Positions 34,916 through 42,366 are shown, counted from the stretch's first letter. The stretch is DNA of 52,203 nucleotides from an uncultured Corynebacterium sp. (GCF_946221155.1 NZ_CAMIAN010000013.1:1-52203), one strand, 5' to 3'. Notes: a model not told the origin generated them from the sequence alone. Translations and numbers: made by a program.

Positions 34916-35471
34916 CTCGAACGCTGCCGAGAAGCGTCATCGGGTCGATGTACACTCGCTCCTTGCCCTCGAATCGCGCGCCCCAGGAAAGCCCCGGCGA
35001 CTTTCGGGCGTGTTCGGGCAAAGTGGCGGCATCCGCCAACACGCCGATGGCCTCGCCCCGGCGCACCTTTTGACCAGTGCGCACGCGCGCCACGACGGGC
35101 TCATAGGTGGTGCGGATACCGTCCGCGTGGCTGATGGAGACTACCGGAGTGCCAGCCACCACTCCCGCAAAGGCGACGGTGCCACCCCGGCTAGCTACGA
35201 TTACCTGGCCGGGGGAGGCCTGCAAATCCACGCCCCGATGACCCCGTTCCCACGCAGCATCGGGAATGTCCGCCGCGCGGATCACTTTCGCATCCTTCGC
35301 AGTCGGCAGCCTATGGGAGCGGACTATGCGGGACGCATCGGGTCGGGGTGTGGCGGGCTGGGCAGTGGCAGGCTGGGAAGCAGCACAGGGCAAGGGGGCA
35401 GGCGGAATGCCAACGCAGAGGAAAACCAGCGCAAGCGCAAAGGATATGGCGCGGTCAAGCCGTAGGATCAT
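34890..35471 (-). CDS. Secreted M23/LytM-domain protein, probably non-catalytic
   Basis: A signal peptide is evident: RLDR, then a hydrophobic stretch SFALALVFLCVGIPPAPLP. A LytM fold follows (about residues 75-190). The first metal motif is kept (GHRGVDLQA), but the place where active enzymes have Tyr-x-His-Leu reads RTTYEPV, so a zinc ligand is missing. By inference it binds peptidoglycan or regulates a cell-wall amidase instead of cutting. Length is 193 residues. It is transcribed opposite to xerC, with a 26-base tail overlap, and diverges from rpsB across a long non-coding region. Homologues in this position are common in actinobacteria. Confidence 0.87.
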   Translation of the reverse strand: MILRLDRAISFALALVFLCVGIPPAPLPCAASQPATAQPATPRPDASRIVRSHRLPTAKDAKVIRAADIPDAAWERGHRGVDLQASPGQVIVASRGGTVAFAGVVAGTPVVSISHADGIRTTYEPVVARVRTGQKVRRGEAIGVLADAATLPEHARKSPGLSWGARFEGKERVYIDPMTLLGSVRVRLWDAPG

Positions 35472-35491
35472 GGCTACAGATGATGCGTGGG

Positions 35492-35508
35492 GGCGTCACC
35501 AAAAAGAA
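35492..35508 (+). repeat. GGCGTCA/A-rich motif, intergenic copy
   Basis: GGCGTCACCAAAAAGAA differs from the copies at 29039 and 40430 by one missing A. It lies upstream of the M23 gene, outside any coding sequence. Confidence 0.6.
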
Positions 35509-35526
35509 AGGGCAAACCGGAGAGGC

Positions 35527-35551
35527 TGTGGATAACTAGACGTTGTCCACA
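35527..35551. promoter_or_regulatory. Inverted pair of DnaA boxes
   Basis: TGTGGATAA (35527-35535) is the exact complement of the TTATCCACA DnaA box, and TTGTCCACA (35543-35551) is a common variant in the opposite orientation, seven bases away. The two make a 10-base inverted repeat with one mismatch. DnaA binding is plausible; a replication origin is not, as no origin genes are near. Confidence 0.5.
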
Positions 35552-35888
35552 GAAATGGCAAAACGCGCCGCAGTAGGACTTGTTTAGGCAGCGTAAGTGG
35601 GGGTAGGGTAGCAGGCGCAGTATGTCCTGATTCGTCTGCCGCACTTTCTAGATGCGCACAGTTTCACAGGAGTGCACTCGGTTTCGCGAAGATCGAGAGG
35701 CGGAGTAAGGCGACTGACTACGCGTAGATATTCGCACCCCACCTAATGGCTCACCAGCACGGTCCCGCTAGAAGAAACGGGCGAACATGGCGAGCCACAG
35801 CTACACCGGGGACTATCTGCCAGGATGGTGCACAAGCCACGCACGTACAGTGAGTGTCGAGTGCATCGTGAAGAAAACCGTCAAACCC

Positions 35889-35951
35889 TAAACTTTGAAA
35901 GCGAGGAAGGGGCGGCGCCGACCACACGGCCGGCTAGAGGAAATACGCCCC
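35889..35951 (+). promoter_or_regulatory. rpsB -10 and structured leader
   Basis: A -10-like TAAACT (35889-35894) would start transcription near 35901. GGGGCG (35909-35914) can pair with CGCCCC (35946-35951), with an inner GCCG/CGGC stem around 35917-35930. The only GA-rich ribosome site (GAGGAAA, 35937-35943) lies inside this structure, which would suit S2 autoregulation. Confidence 0.45.
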
Positions 35952-35960
35952 TGTAACACC

Positions 35961-36782
35961 ATGGCTGTTGTTACTATGCGCGAGCTGCTGGACGCTGGTG
36001 TCCACTTCGGTCACCAGACCCGTCGTTGGAACCCGAAGATGAAGCGCTTCATCTTCACCGACCGCAACGGCATCTACATCATCGACCTGCAGCAGACCCT
36101 GACCTACATCGACGAGGCTTACGAGTTCGTCAAGGAGACCGTCGCCCACGGCGGCAACATCCTGTACGTCGGCACCAAGAAGCAGGCTCAGGAAGCAGTT
36201 GCTAACGAGGCAGAGCGTGTCGGCATGCCCTACGTCAACCACCGCTGGCTCGGCGGCATGCTGACCAACTTCCAGACCGTTGCTAAGCGTCTGCACCGCC
36301 TCAAGGAGCTGCAGGCAATGGATGCAGCTGAGGACGGCTACAAGGGCCGCACCAAGAAGGAAGTTCTGATGCTGACCCGTGAGCGCAACAAGCTGGAGCG
36401 CGTTCTCGGTGGCATCGCGGACATGACCAAGACCCCGTCCGCCCTGTGGATCGTCGATACCAACAAGGAGCACATCGCTGTCTCCGAGGCACAGAAGCTG
36501 AACATCCCGGTCGTTGCAATCCTGGACACCAACTGTGACCCGGACGTTGTCGACTACCCGATCCCGGGCAACGATGACGCAATCCGCTCCGCAAACCTGC
36601 TGACCAGCATCATCTCCTCCGCAGTCGAGGCTGGCCGTCAGGCTCGCGCCGAGCGCCAGGAGGCTGCAGCCAAGGAAGCTGCTGGCGACGCAGACAAGGC
36701 ACCGGCTGAGGCTGAGAAGACCGAGGCTCCCGCCGAAGAGGCTAAGTCCGAAGCTAAGGCCGAGGGCAACACCGAGGCATAA
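35961..36782 (+). CDS. rpsB: 30S ribosomal protein S2
   Basis: S2 is a late-binding small-subunit protein needed to recruit S1-like functions. The sequence begins MAVVTMRELLDAGVHFGHQ and keeps both signature segments. The last ~45 residues form an Ala/Glu/Lys-rich tail (EAAAKEAAGDADKAP and beyond), as in other actinobacteria. Length is 273 residues from ATG 35961; a longer in-frame reading from 35895 includes the leader and is rejected. It is followed by a large hairpin and then tsf. Confidence 0.97.
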   Translation: MAVVTMRELLDAGVHFGHQTRRWNPKMKRFIFTDRNGIYIIDLQQTLTYIDEAYEFVKETVAHGGNILYVGTKKQAQEAVANEAERVGMPYVNHRWLGGMLTNFQTVAKRLHRLKELQAMDAAEDGYKGRTKKEVLMLTRERNKLERVLGGIADMTKTPSALWIVDTNKEHIAVSEAQKLNIPVVAILDTNCDPDVVDYPIPGNDDAIRSANLLTSIISSAVEAGRQARAERQEAAAKEAAGDADKAPAEAEKTEAPAEEAKSEAKAEGNTEA

Positions 36783-36806
36783 GCTGCTTTAGAGCTAGCG
36801 AAATAG

Positions 36807-36860
36807 CGCCCACCCCCGTATGGGACACAGTTTAAGACCCGTGTCCGACGGGCGTGGGCG
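36807..36860 (+). terminator. Large hairpin between rpsB and tsf
   Basis: CGCCCACCCCCGT (36807-36819) pairs with ACGGGCGTGGGCG (36848-36860) with one mismatch. An inner GGACAC/GTGTCC stem is possible. No strong T-run follows, so it may attenuate or process the message between rpsB and tsf instead of stopping it. Confidence 0.55.
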
Positions 36861-36953
36861 TTACTTGTAACCTAGGCTGGAAACCAGGACTGAATTTAGA
36901 AACTGTTATTTCAGCCACTATGAACACTTCCACCAGAAGGAGGATCGCCCCAC

Positions 36954-37772
36954 ATGGCGAACTACACCGCTGCAGACGTTAAGAAGCTCCGCGAGATCAC
37001 CGGCGCCGGCATGATGGACTGCAAGAAGGCCCTGGAAGAAGCCGCTGGCGACTTCGACAAGGCCATCGAGATCCTGCGCATCAAGGGTGCCAAGGATGTC
37101 GGCAAGCGCGCAGAGCGCTCCGCCTCCGAGGGCCTGATCGCCGTTTCCGGCAACACCATGATCGAGGTCAACGCTGAGACCGACTTCGTTGCTAAGAACG
37201 CCGAGTTCATCGAGTTCGCCGACAAGGTCGCCGCTGCTGCCGCCGAGGTAAAGGCAAACTCTCGCGAGGAGCTCGAGGCAGTTGAGGTTGACGGCCAGAA
37301 GGCTGTCGACGCTCTGCAGCAGCTGTCCGCAAAGATCGGCGAGAAGCTGGAGCTGAAGCGCGCCACCACCATCGAGGGCGACAAGGTTGCTGTCTACATG
37401 CACCACCGCTCCGCCGACCTGCCGCCGGCAGTTGGCGTGCTGGTTGCCTACGAAGGCGACGACGAGGGTGCCGCCAAGGCTGCCGCTATGCAGGTTGCCG
37501 CTCTGAAGGCTAAGTTCCTGAGCAGCGACGAGGTCCCGGCTGAGACCGTTGCTAAGGAGCGCGAGATCGCCGAGGCTACCGCCCGCGAGGAGGGCAAGCC
37601 GGAGAAGGCTCTGCCGAACATCATCGAAGGCCGCCTGAAGGGCTACTTCAAGGACGTTTGCCTGCTGGACCAGCCGTCCGTCACCGAGTCCAAGAAGTCT
37701 GTTAAGCAGGTTATGGACGAGGCCGGCGTGACCCTGAAGGGCTTCAAGCGCTTCGAGGTTGGCCAGGCCTAA
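36954..37772 (+). CDS. tsf: Elongation factor Ts
   Basis: EF-Ts exchanges GDP for GTP on EF-Tu. The N-terminal UBA-like domain (TAADVKKLREITGAGMMDCKKAL, here broken at residues 4-26) precedes the TDFVAKN motif near residue 80, which contacts EF-Tu. Length is 272 residues. AGAAGGAGG at 36937-36945 gives a clear ribosome site for ATG 36954. It lies 170 bases after rpsB and ends in a strong terminator. Confidence 0.97.
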   Translation: MANYTAADVKKLREITGAGMMDCKKALEEAAGDFDKAIEILRIKGAKDVGKRAERSASEGLIAVSGNTMIEVNAETDFVAKNAEFIEFADKVAAAAAEVKANSREELEAVEVDGQKAVDALQQLSAKIGEKLELKRATTIEGDKVAVYMHHRSADLPPAVGVLVAYEGDDEGAAKAAAMQVAALKAKFLSSDEVPAETVAKEREIAEATAREEGKPEKALPNIIEGRLKGYFKDVCLLDQPSVTESKKSVKQVMDEAGVTLKGFKRFEVGQA

Positions 37773-37773
37773 G

Positions 37774-37810
37774 GACTGTACAGTCTGCACACTCCGAAAA
37801 ATTTTTTCGG
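37774..37810. repeat. Two palindromes just after tsf
   Basis: GACTGTACAGTC (37774-37785) is a perfect 12-base palindrome beginning right after the tsf stop. CCGAAAAATTTTTTCGG (37794-37810) is an A/T-tract palindrome with one offset base. Both precede the terminator; their role is unknown. Confidence 0.5.
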
Positions 37811-37814
37811 CATA

Positions 37815-37849
37815 GGCTCCGGCACACGAATGGGTGCCGGGGCCTTTTT
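37815..37849 (+). terminator. Intrinsic terminator after tsf
   Basis: GGCTCCGGCAC (37815-37825) pairs with GTGCCGGGGCC (37834-37844) with one mismatch, and five T residues follow. Confidence 0.9.
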
Positions 37850-37912
37850 CCATGCCCTGAGTGGGGTAGTATGGCCAGCAGTGCAAAACACGTCGACAAA
37901 GGAGATTCCCCG

Positions 37913-38653
37913 GTGACTACAGCGGAAAACCGCGAAGGCTACAAGCGCGTTATGTTGAAGCTGGGGGGTGAGATGTTCGGCGGCGGTAAGGTCGGCATCG
38001 ATCCCGACGTCGTGCAAAATGTGGCACGACAGATCGCGGAAGTTTCCAAGTCTGGCGTGGAAGTCGCAGTGGTCATCGGTGGCGGCAACTTCTTCCGCGG
38101 CGCAGAGTTGCAGCAGCGCGGGCTGGACCGCTCTCGCTCCGACTACATGGGCATGCTCGGCACGGTCATGAACTGCCTGGCCCTGCAGGACTTCCTGGAG
38201 CAGGAGGGCGTGGACTGCCGCGTACAGACCGCCATCCAGATGACCCAGGTCGCCGAACCCTACCTGCCGCTGCGCGCCTCCCGTCACCTGGAGAAGGGGC
38301 GGGTCGTCATCTTCGGCGCGGGCATGGGCATGCCGTACTTCTCCACCGACACAACCGCCGCCCAGCGCGCCCTGGAGATCGGCTGTGAGGTGCTGCTCAT
38401 GGCTAAGGCTGTCGATGGCGTGTACAGCGACGATCCGCGTACCAACCCGGATGCGGAACTCTTCCACGAGATCACCCCGTGGGAGGTCATCGAGAAGGGC
38501 CTCAAGGTTGCCGACGCCACCGCGTTCTCCCTGTGCATGGACAACAAGATGCCGATCCTGGTATTCAACCTGCTGACCGAGGGCAACATCGCCCGCGCAA
38601 TCGCCGGCGAACGCATTGGCACTCTGGTCGACGGCAACGTCAGCACCCGCTAA
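37913..38653 (+). CDS. pyrH: UMP kinase
   Basis: PyrH phosphorylates UMP to UDP in pyrimidine synthesis. The amino-acid-kinase fold is clear: VMLKLGGEMF near residue 12, VVIGGGNFFRG near 55 and the MAKAVDGVYSDDPRTNP segment near 165. GTG 37913 has AAAGGAG about nine bases upstream and gives 246 residues, the normal size. The earlier ATG at 37871 overlaps a -10-like TAGTAT (37867-37872) and is rejected. frr follows after 61 bases. Confidence 0.95.
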   Translation: MTTAENREGYKRVMLKLGGEMFGGGKVGIDPDVVQNVARQIAEVSKSGVEVAVVIGGGNFFRGAELQQRGLDRSRSDYMGMLGTVMNCLALQDFLEQEGVDCRVQTAIQMTQVAEPYLPLRASRHLEKGRVVIFGAGMGMPYFSTDTTAAQRALEIGCEVLLMAKAVDGVYSDDPRTNPDAELFHEITPWEVIEKGLKVADATAFSLCMDNKMPILVFNLLTEGNIARAIAGERIGTLVDGNVSTR

Positions 38654-38714
38654 AGAGCCAAGACATCCCGATCCCTAAACACTTTCCCCACTGTAGGCTG
38701 GTAAATTCCTAATC

Positions 38715-39272
38715 ATGATTGACGATATTCTGCTTGAGTCCGAAGAGCGCATGACTAGCTCCGTGGAGCACGCCCGCGAGGATCTGACGACCATCCGCAC
38801 GGGTCGCGCGAACCCGTCCATGTTCAACGGCGTTGTCGCTGAGTACTACGGCGTTCCCACTCCGATCACCCAGATGGCCACCATCAGTGTTCCGGAGCCA
38901 CGCATGCTGCTGATCAAGCCCTACGAGCAGTCCACGATGGAAGCGATCGAGAACGCTATCCGCAACTCCGACCTGGGCGTCAACCCCACCAACGACGGCC
39001 AGGTGCTGCGCGTAACGATCCCGCAGCTCACCGAAGAACGCCGCAAGGAAATGGTCAAGGTGGCCAAGTCCAAGGGCGAAGATGCGAAGATCGCCATCCG
39101 CAACATTCGCCGCAAGGGCATGGAGCAGCTGGGCAAGATCCAGAAGGACGGCGAGGCTGGCGAGGACGAGGTCCGCGCGGCTGAGAAGGATCTGGAGAAG
39201 ATCACCCACAGCTACGTCGAGCAGGTAGATTCCCTGGTCGAGGCCAAGGAGAAGGAGCTGCTCGAGGTTTAA
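38715..39272 (+). CDS. frr: Ribosome recycling factor
   Basis: RRF splits post-termination ribosomes together with EF-G. The 185-residue protein is full length, beginning MIDDILLESEERMTSSVEHA, with the conserved RTGRANPSMF near residue 31 and a helical C-terminus. A -10-like TAGGCT (38694-38699) would put transcription start about nine bases before ATG 38715, so a very short leader is likely. cdsA follows after 46 bases. Confidence 0.96.
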   Translation: MIDDILLESEERMTSSVEHAREDLTTIRTGRANPSMFNGVVAEYYGVPTPITQMATISVPEPRMLLIKPYEQSTMEAIENAIRNSDLGVNPTNDGQVLRVTIPQLTEERRKEMVKVAKSKGEDAKIAIRNIRRKGMEQLGKIQKDGEAGEDEVRAAEKDLEKITHSYVEQVDSLVEAKEKELLEV

Positions 39273-39318
39273 CTCGAGAGCTCGTTAGCCCCCCCTGCGC
39301 ACGAAAGGCCGATTTCTC

Positions 39319-40173
39319 ATCGCTGCTCGCCCGAAATCCAAGAATGGTCCCGGCCGGGACCTGAAACAGGCCATCGGCGTTGGCGTATTTCTGGGCGCCA
39401 TCGCCATCGGGGGGCTTTTCACACCCTTTGCGTGGTATCCGCTGGTGGCCCTGGCTCTTTCGCTGGCAGTATATGAGGTCTGGCGGCGGCTCTACGAGGG
39501 CGGCTACGTGCTGAATCTGCCCGTCCTCTTCTTGGGCGCGCAGGTTATTGTCTGGCTTTCGTGGCCTTTTGGGCCGACGGGCGCGCTGGCGGGCTTCGTT
39601 ATCAGCGTATTGCTGCTGATGATCACGCGCCTGTTCCACTACGGGCGATCGTCGCCGCCACATAACTATCTCCGGGATACGGCGGTGGGCGTCTTCGTAT
39701 TGACGTGGATCCCTCTGTTCGGCAGCTTCGCGGCCATGCTGTCTCGAATGCAACGCGATCACATCGACGGCTGGGCATTCATCGTAACGTTCATGCTGTG
39801 CGTTGTGGGCTCCGACGTGGGCGGCTACATCGCAGGTGTGCTTTTTGGCACCCATCCGATGGCGCCCGCGGTGAGCCCGAAGAAATCCTGGGAGGGCTTC
39901 GTCGGGTCGGTGATTCTGTCCACTGCCATCGGCGTGGCGTGCGTGACATTGCTGCTTTCCGGCCCGTTCTGGGTCGGCTTGCTATTGGGGCCCGGTCTGG
40001 CTTGCTGCGCCACCCTCGGCGACTTGGTGGAGTCACAGTTCAAGCGCGACCTTGGAATCAAAGACATGTCCGGCATGCTGCCGGGCCACGGGGGCCTGAT
40101 GGATCGCCTGGACGGTATGTTGCCGTCGGCGATGATCACCTGGGTCGTGCTGAATATGCTGAGCGGCGTGTAG
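39319..40173 (+). CDS. cdsA: CdsA, phosphatidate cytidylyltransferase, with a non-canonical start
   Basis: CdsA makes CDP-diacylglycerol, the precursor of phosphatidylglycerol, cardiolipin and phosphatidylinositol. It has about eight membrane helices, the SPKKSWEGFVGS motif near residue 192 and a C-terminal GDLVESQFKRDLGIKDMSG signature. The conserved N-terminus (ARPKSKNGPGRDLKQAIGVG) and the first membrane helix lie upstream of the first usable GTG (39445). Between the in-frame stop at 39286-39288 and that GTG there is no ATG, GTG or TTG. I place the start at ATC 39319, ten bases after AAAGG (39304-39308), giving 284 residues. A CTG at 39295 is less likely, since it precedes the ribosome site. 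The coding assignment is certain; the start is not. Confidence 0.85.
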   Translation: MAARPKSKNGPGRDLKQAIGVGVFLGAIAIGGLFTPFAWYPLVALALSLAVYEVWRRLYEGGYVLNLPVLFLGAQVIVWLSWPFGPTGALAGFVISVLLLMITRLFHYGRSSPPHNYLRDTAVGVFVLTWIPLFGSFAAMLSRMQRDHIDGWAFIVTFMLCVVGSDVGGYIAGVLFGTHPMAPAVSPKKSWEGFVGSVILSTAIGVACVTLLLSGPFWVGLLLGPGLACCATLGDLVESQFKRDLGIKDMSGMLPGHGGLMDRLDGMLPSAMITWVVLNMLSGV

Positions 40174-40578
40174 CTATTCCGTAACTTGCTTGCGCAACTG
40201 CACGATGCGCACGCCACCGACCAGCGCCATGATCAGCGCACCGACAATCGCGGCGATGAGCATACCCACGCCGATTGGGAAGGTCATCGTCCATCCCAGC
40301 AGCTGTAGTTCCGCGGATTCCTGGTTCTGCAGGATAAACACGAGCAACAGGATCAGCAGCAGCACGCCGATGATGAGCCCTACCCATGTCGTTCCCGCCA
40401 GGGTCTTCTTTACCTCGCGGTGCTCGCTGTTCTTTTTTGGTGACGCCGGTTCCTGCGCCGGCGCTCCAGTTACAGGTTTTGTGTGCGTGGTCGGAGGGTT
40501 CTGGGGAGTGTTAACCGGTTTTGGATTGGTCGGCTGGGGGACAGAGTTCGGTTGGTTGTTGTCGCTCATGCTTCCCAT
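40174..40578 (-). CDS. LapA/DUF1049-like small membrane protein
   Basis: This 134-residue protein has a Pro/Asn/Thr-rich cytosolic N-terminus (residues 1-60) and two hydrophobic helices (about 65-85 and 100-125). The intervening sequence FILQNQESAELQLLGWTMTFPIGVGML matches the LapA_dom pattern (here cited as a whole region, key residues QN, LGW, PIGV). LapA proteins assist lipopolysaccharide assembly in Gram-negatives; the role in corynebacteria is unknown. ATG 40578 or 40569 could be the start. Its stop directly abuts the cdsA stop with no gap. The N-terminal bases contain the GGCGTCA motif (40430-40447). Confidence 0.75.
   Translation of the reverse strand: MGSMSDNNQPNSVPQPTNPKPVNTPQNPPTTHTKPVTGAPAQEPASPKKNSEHREVKKTLAGTTWVGLIIGVLLLILLLVFILQNQESAELQLLGWTMTFPIGVGMLIAAIVGALIMALVGGVRIVQLRKQVTE
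40430..40447 (-). repeat. GGCGTCA/A-rich motif, copy in the LapA-like gene
   Basis: On the minus strand it reads GGCGTCACCAAAAAAGAA, identical to 29039-29056. It encodes ASPKKN in the cytosolic N-terminus. Confidence 0.6.
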
Positions 40579-40656
40579 TCAACGGCATAACCTGGTTGGG
40601 GTCAGATTTTTGCAATGTGAGGGTTACCCCCGTTACGTGCAATAATGGGGCGCATC

Positions 40657-41754
40657 ATGGCTACACCAGTAAAACTTCAGTTCGCAGCACCTAAAAGGGG
40701 CATGCCGCCAGTGCACATGGCGGATCTTGACGAGGAGACGCTTAAGGAGCGAGTGCAGGAGCTCGGTCTGCCGAAGTTCCGGGCGGATCAGATTCGGCGT
40801 CAATACTACGGCCGCTTGCAGGGCGACCCGATGGAGATGACGGATCTGCCCGAGTCCAAACGTGCGGCAGTGAAGGAGGCACTGTTCCCCGAGCTGATGC
40901 AGCCCATGCGCAACATGGATGCGGACGATGGGGAGACGCGCAAGACGCTGTGGCGGCTGCACGACGGCACGATGCTGGAGAGCGTGTTGATGCGCTACCC
41001 GGGGCGCGCAACTCTGTGCATTTCCTCCCAGGCGGGCTGCGGCATGGCCTGCCCGTTCTGCGCGACCGGCCAGGGTGGCCTGGACCGTAACCTCTCCGTC
41101 GGTGAGATGGTGGAGCAGGCCCGTGCGGCGGCAGCCACGATGCAGGAGGAGGGTGGCCGCCTTTCCAACATCGTGTTCATGGGCATGGGGGAGCCGCTGG
41201 CCAACTACAAGCGCGTGGTGGAAACCATCCGCAAGGTGTCTGCACCTGCGCCGGATGGCTTCGGCATTTCACAGCGCAACATTACCGTCTCGACCGTCGG
41301 CCTGGCCCCGGCGATCCGCAGGCTGGCGGACGAGGAAATGAAGGTTCGCCTGGCTGTTTCCCTGCACACTCCCGATGACGAGCTGCGCGACGAGCTTGTC
41401 CCCGTGAACAACCGTTGGTCGGTGGAGGAAGTGCTGGACGCCGCGCGCTACTACGCTGATACCTCCGGTCGTCGCGTGTCCATCGAGTACGCCCTGATCC
41501 GCGACATGAACGACCAGCCGTGGCGCGCCGACCTGCTGGGGAAGAAGTTGCGCGGTGCGTTGGGTACTAAGGTGCACGTCAATGTGATCCCGCTGAATCC
41601 CACGCCCGGCTCCAAGTGGGATGCCTCCCCGAAGGACCGGCAGGACGAGTTTGTCCGCCGTGTGGAAGACCAGGGCGTTCCCTGCACTGTGCGCGATACC
41701 AAGGGCCAGGAGATCGCCGCGGCCTGCGGCCAGTTGGCGGCAGAAGAGCGATAA
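40657..41754 (+). CDS. rlmN: RlmN, 23S rRNA and tRNA adenine C2 methyltransferase
   Basis: This radical-SAM enzyme methylates A2503 of 23S rRNA and A37 of some tRNAs. The cluster cysteines are Cys128, Cys132 and Cys135 (GCGMACPFC), followed by GMGEPLANYK near residue 175. The ATG at 40657 is chosen; the ATG at 40645 falls inside a -10-like CAATAAT (40640-40646), so the message may begin at or just before 40657. Length is 366 residues, normal for the family. It diverges from the LapA-like gene and converges with the DUF2631 gene. Confidence 0.93.
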   Translation: MATPVKLQFAAPKRGMPPVHMADLDEETLKERVQELGLPKFRADQIRRQYYGRLQGDPMEMTDLPESKRAAVKEALFPELMQPMRNMDADDGETRKTLWRLHDGTMLESVLMRYPGRATLCISSQAGCGMACPFCATGQGGLDRNLSVGEMVEQARAAAATMQEEGGRLSNIVFMGMGEPLANYKRVVETIRKVSAPAPDGFGISQRNITVSTVGLAPAIRRLADEEMKVRLAVSLHTPDDELRDELVPVNNRWSVEEVLDAARYYADTSGRRVSIEYALIRDMNDQPWRADLLGKKLRGALGTKVHVNVIPLNPTPGSKWDASPKDRQDEFVRRVEDQGVPCTVRDTKGQEIAAACGQLAAEER

Positions 41755-41789
41755 AAAACTGCGCAAGCCCCTGTGGGGGGCCTGCGCAG
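41752..41789 (-). terminator. Terminator for the DUF2631 gene
   Basis: On the minus strand, CTGCGCAGG pairs with CTTGCGCAG around a GC-rich stem (41759-41789) and is followed by TTTTTT (41757-41752). On the plus strand the hairpin follows rlmN immediately and may also end that gene, though only AAAAAATTTT follows. Confidence 0.8.
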
Positions 41790-41812
41790 GAAAAAATTTT
41801 CGGCGCTAGAAA

Positions 41813-42214
41813 CTAGCGGTTTAGCGTAGCCGGGTCGATGTTCTGGCTACGCAGCTCATCGTCGCTCAGGTCGGCGTAAGCACCCGTCAGGTTCAGCTGG
41901 TCAGCGGACCACACCGGCTCCACATGGCCCTCGGGCTTATTGCGAGCGGTAACGGTCGTGCGCTGCTTGAAAGTCGGGCGGGCCACCCACAGACCAACGC
42001 CGAGGAAGACCACGACTGCCAACACGATCAGCCAGATGTTCTCAACGTTGCCCTTGTGGTTGCCGAACAGCATGCCCAGCAAGAACAGGCCGCCGATGAC
42101 ACCGGCGGTAATGATTCCGCGACGCGGAAGCTCGCTCCAGCCCCAGGCCGCAGACGGAACGTCCGCAGTGGATACGCCGTTGTAAACTTCAGCTTCCTTA
42201 GAGTGGTGCGCCAC
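41813..42214 (-). CDS. DUF2631 family membrane protein
   Basis: The 133-residue protein has no known function. It has an N-terminal motif VPSAAWGWSELPRRG near residue 20, two hydrophobic helices (about 35-52 and 58-80) and a hydrophilic C-terminus. DUF2631 genes sit beside dxr in mycobacteria and corynebacteria, as here. AGGAGGA lies seven bases before ATG 42214. It is transcribed divergently from dxr, and its terminator is shared with the rlmN end. Confidence 0.82.
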   Translation of the reverse strand: MAHHSKEAEVYNGVSTADVPSAAWGWSELPRRGIITAGVIGGLFLLGMLFGNHKGNVENIWLIVLAVVVFLGVGLWVARPTFKQRTTVTARNKPEGHVEPVWSADQLNLTGAYADLSDDELRSQNIDPATLNR

Positions 42215-42333
42215 CGTTTCCTCCTGAAAGTCAAAAAAATTCTATCCCCGCTATTTTGACACATCGGGGCGAGAATGTCCCTATCCGCGGACAGGCGTGG
42301 TCAGGAAAGTACCCAATTCAGGTGGGGAGACGC

Positions 42334-42350
42334 GGCGTCACAAAGAAAAG
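42334..42350 (+). repeat. GGCGTCA/A-rich motif, variant copy before dxr
   Basis: GGCGTCACAAAGAAAAG lies just upstream of the dxr -10 sequence, so it would occupy the -35 region of that promoter. Confidence 0.45.
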
Positions 42351-42353
42351 AAA

Positions 42354-42359
42354 TAGAAT
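42354..42359 (+). promoter_or_regulatory. dxr -10 sequence
   Basis: TAGAAT lies eight bases before the dxr GTG at 42367, so transcription would begin at or within a base or two of the start codon. This predicts a leaderless message. Confidence 0.5.
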
Positions 42360-42366
42360 AGACCGC

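Larger units (their letters stand above)
35472..35960. other. 489-base non-coding stretch between the M23 gene and rpsB
   Basis: I see no credible gene. It holds a copy of the GGCGTCA motif (35492-35508), an inverted DnaA-box pair (35527-35551), no recognisable tRNA, and the rpsB promoter and leader at its right end (35889-35951). The middle (about 35560-35880) shows no feature I can name. Confidence 0.6.
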
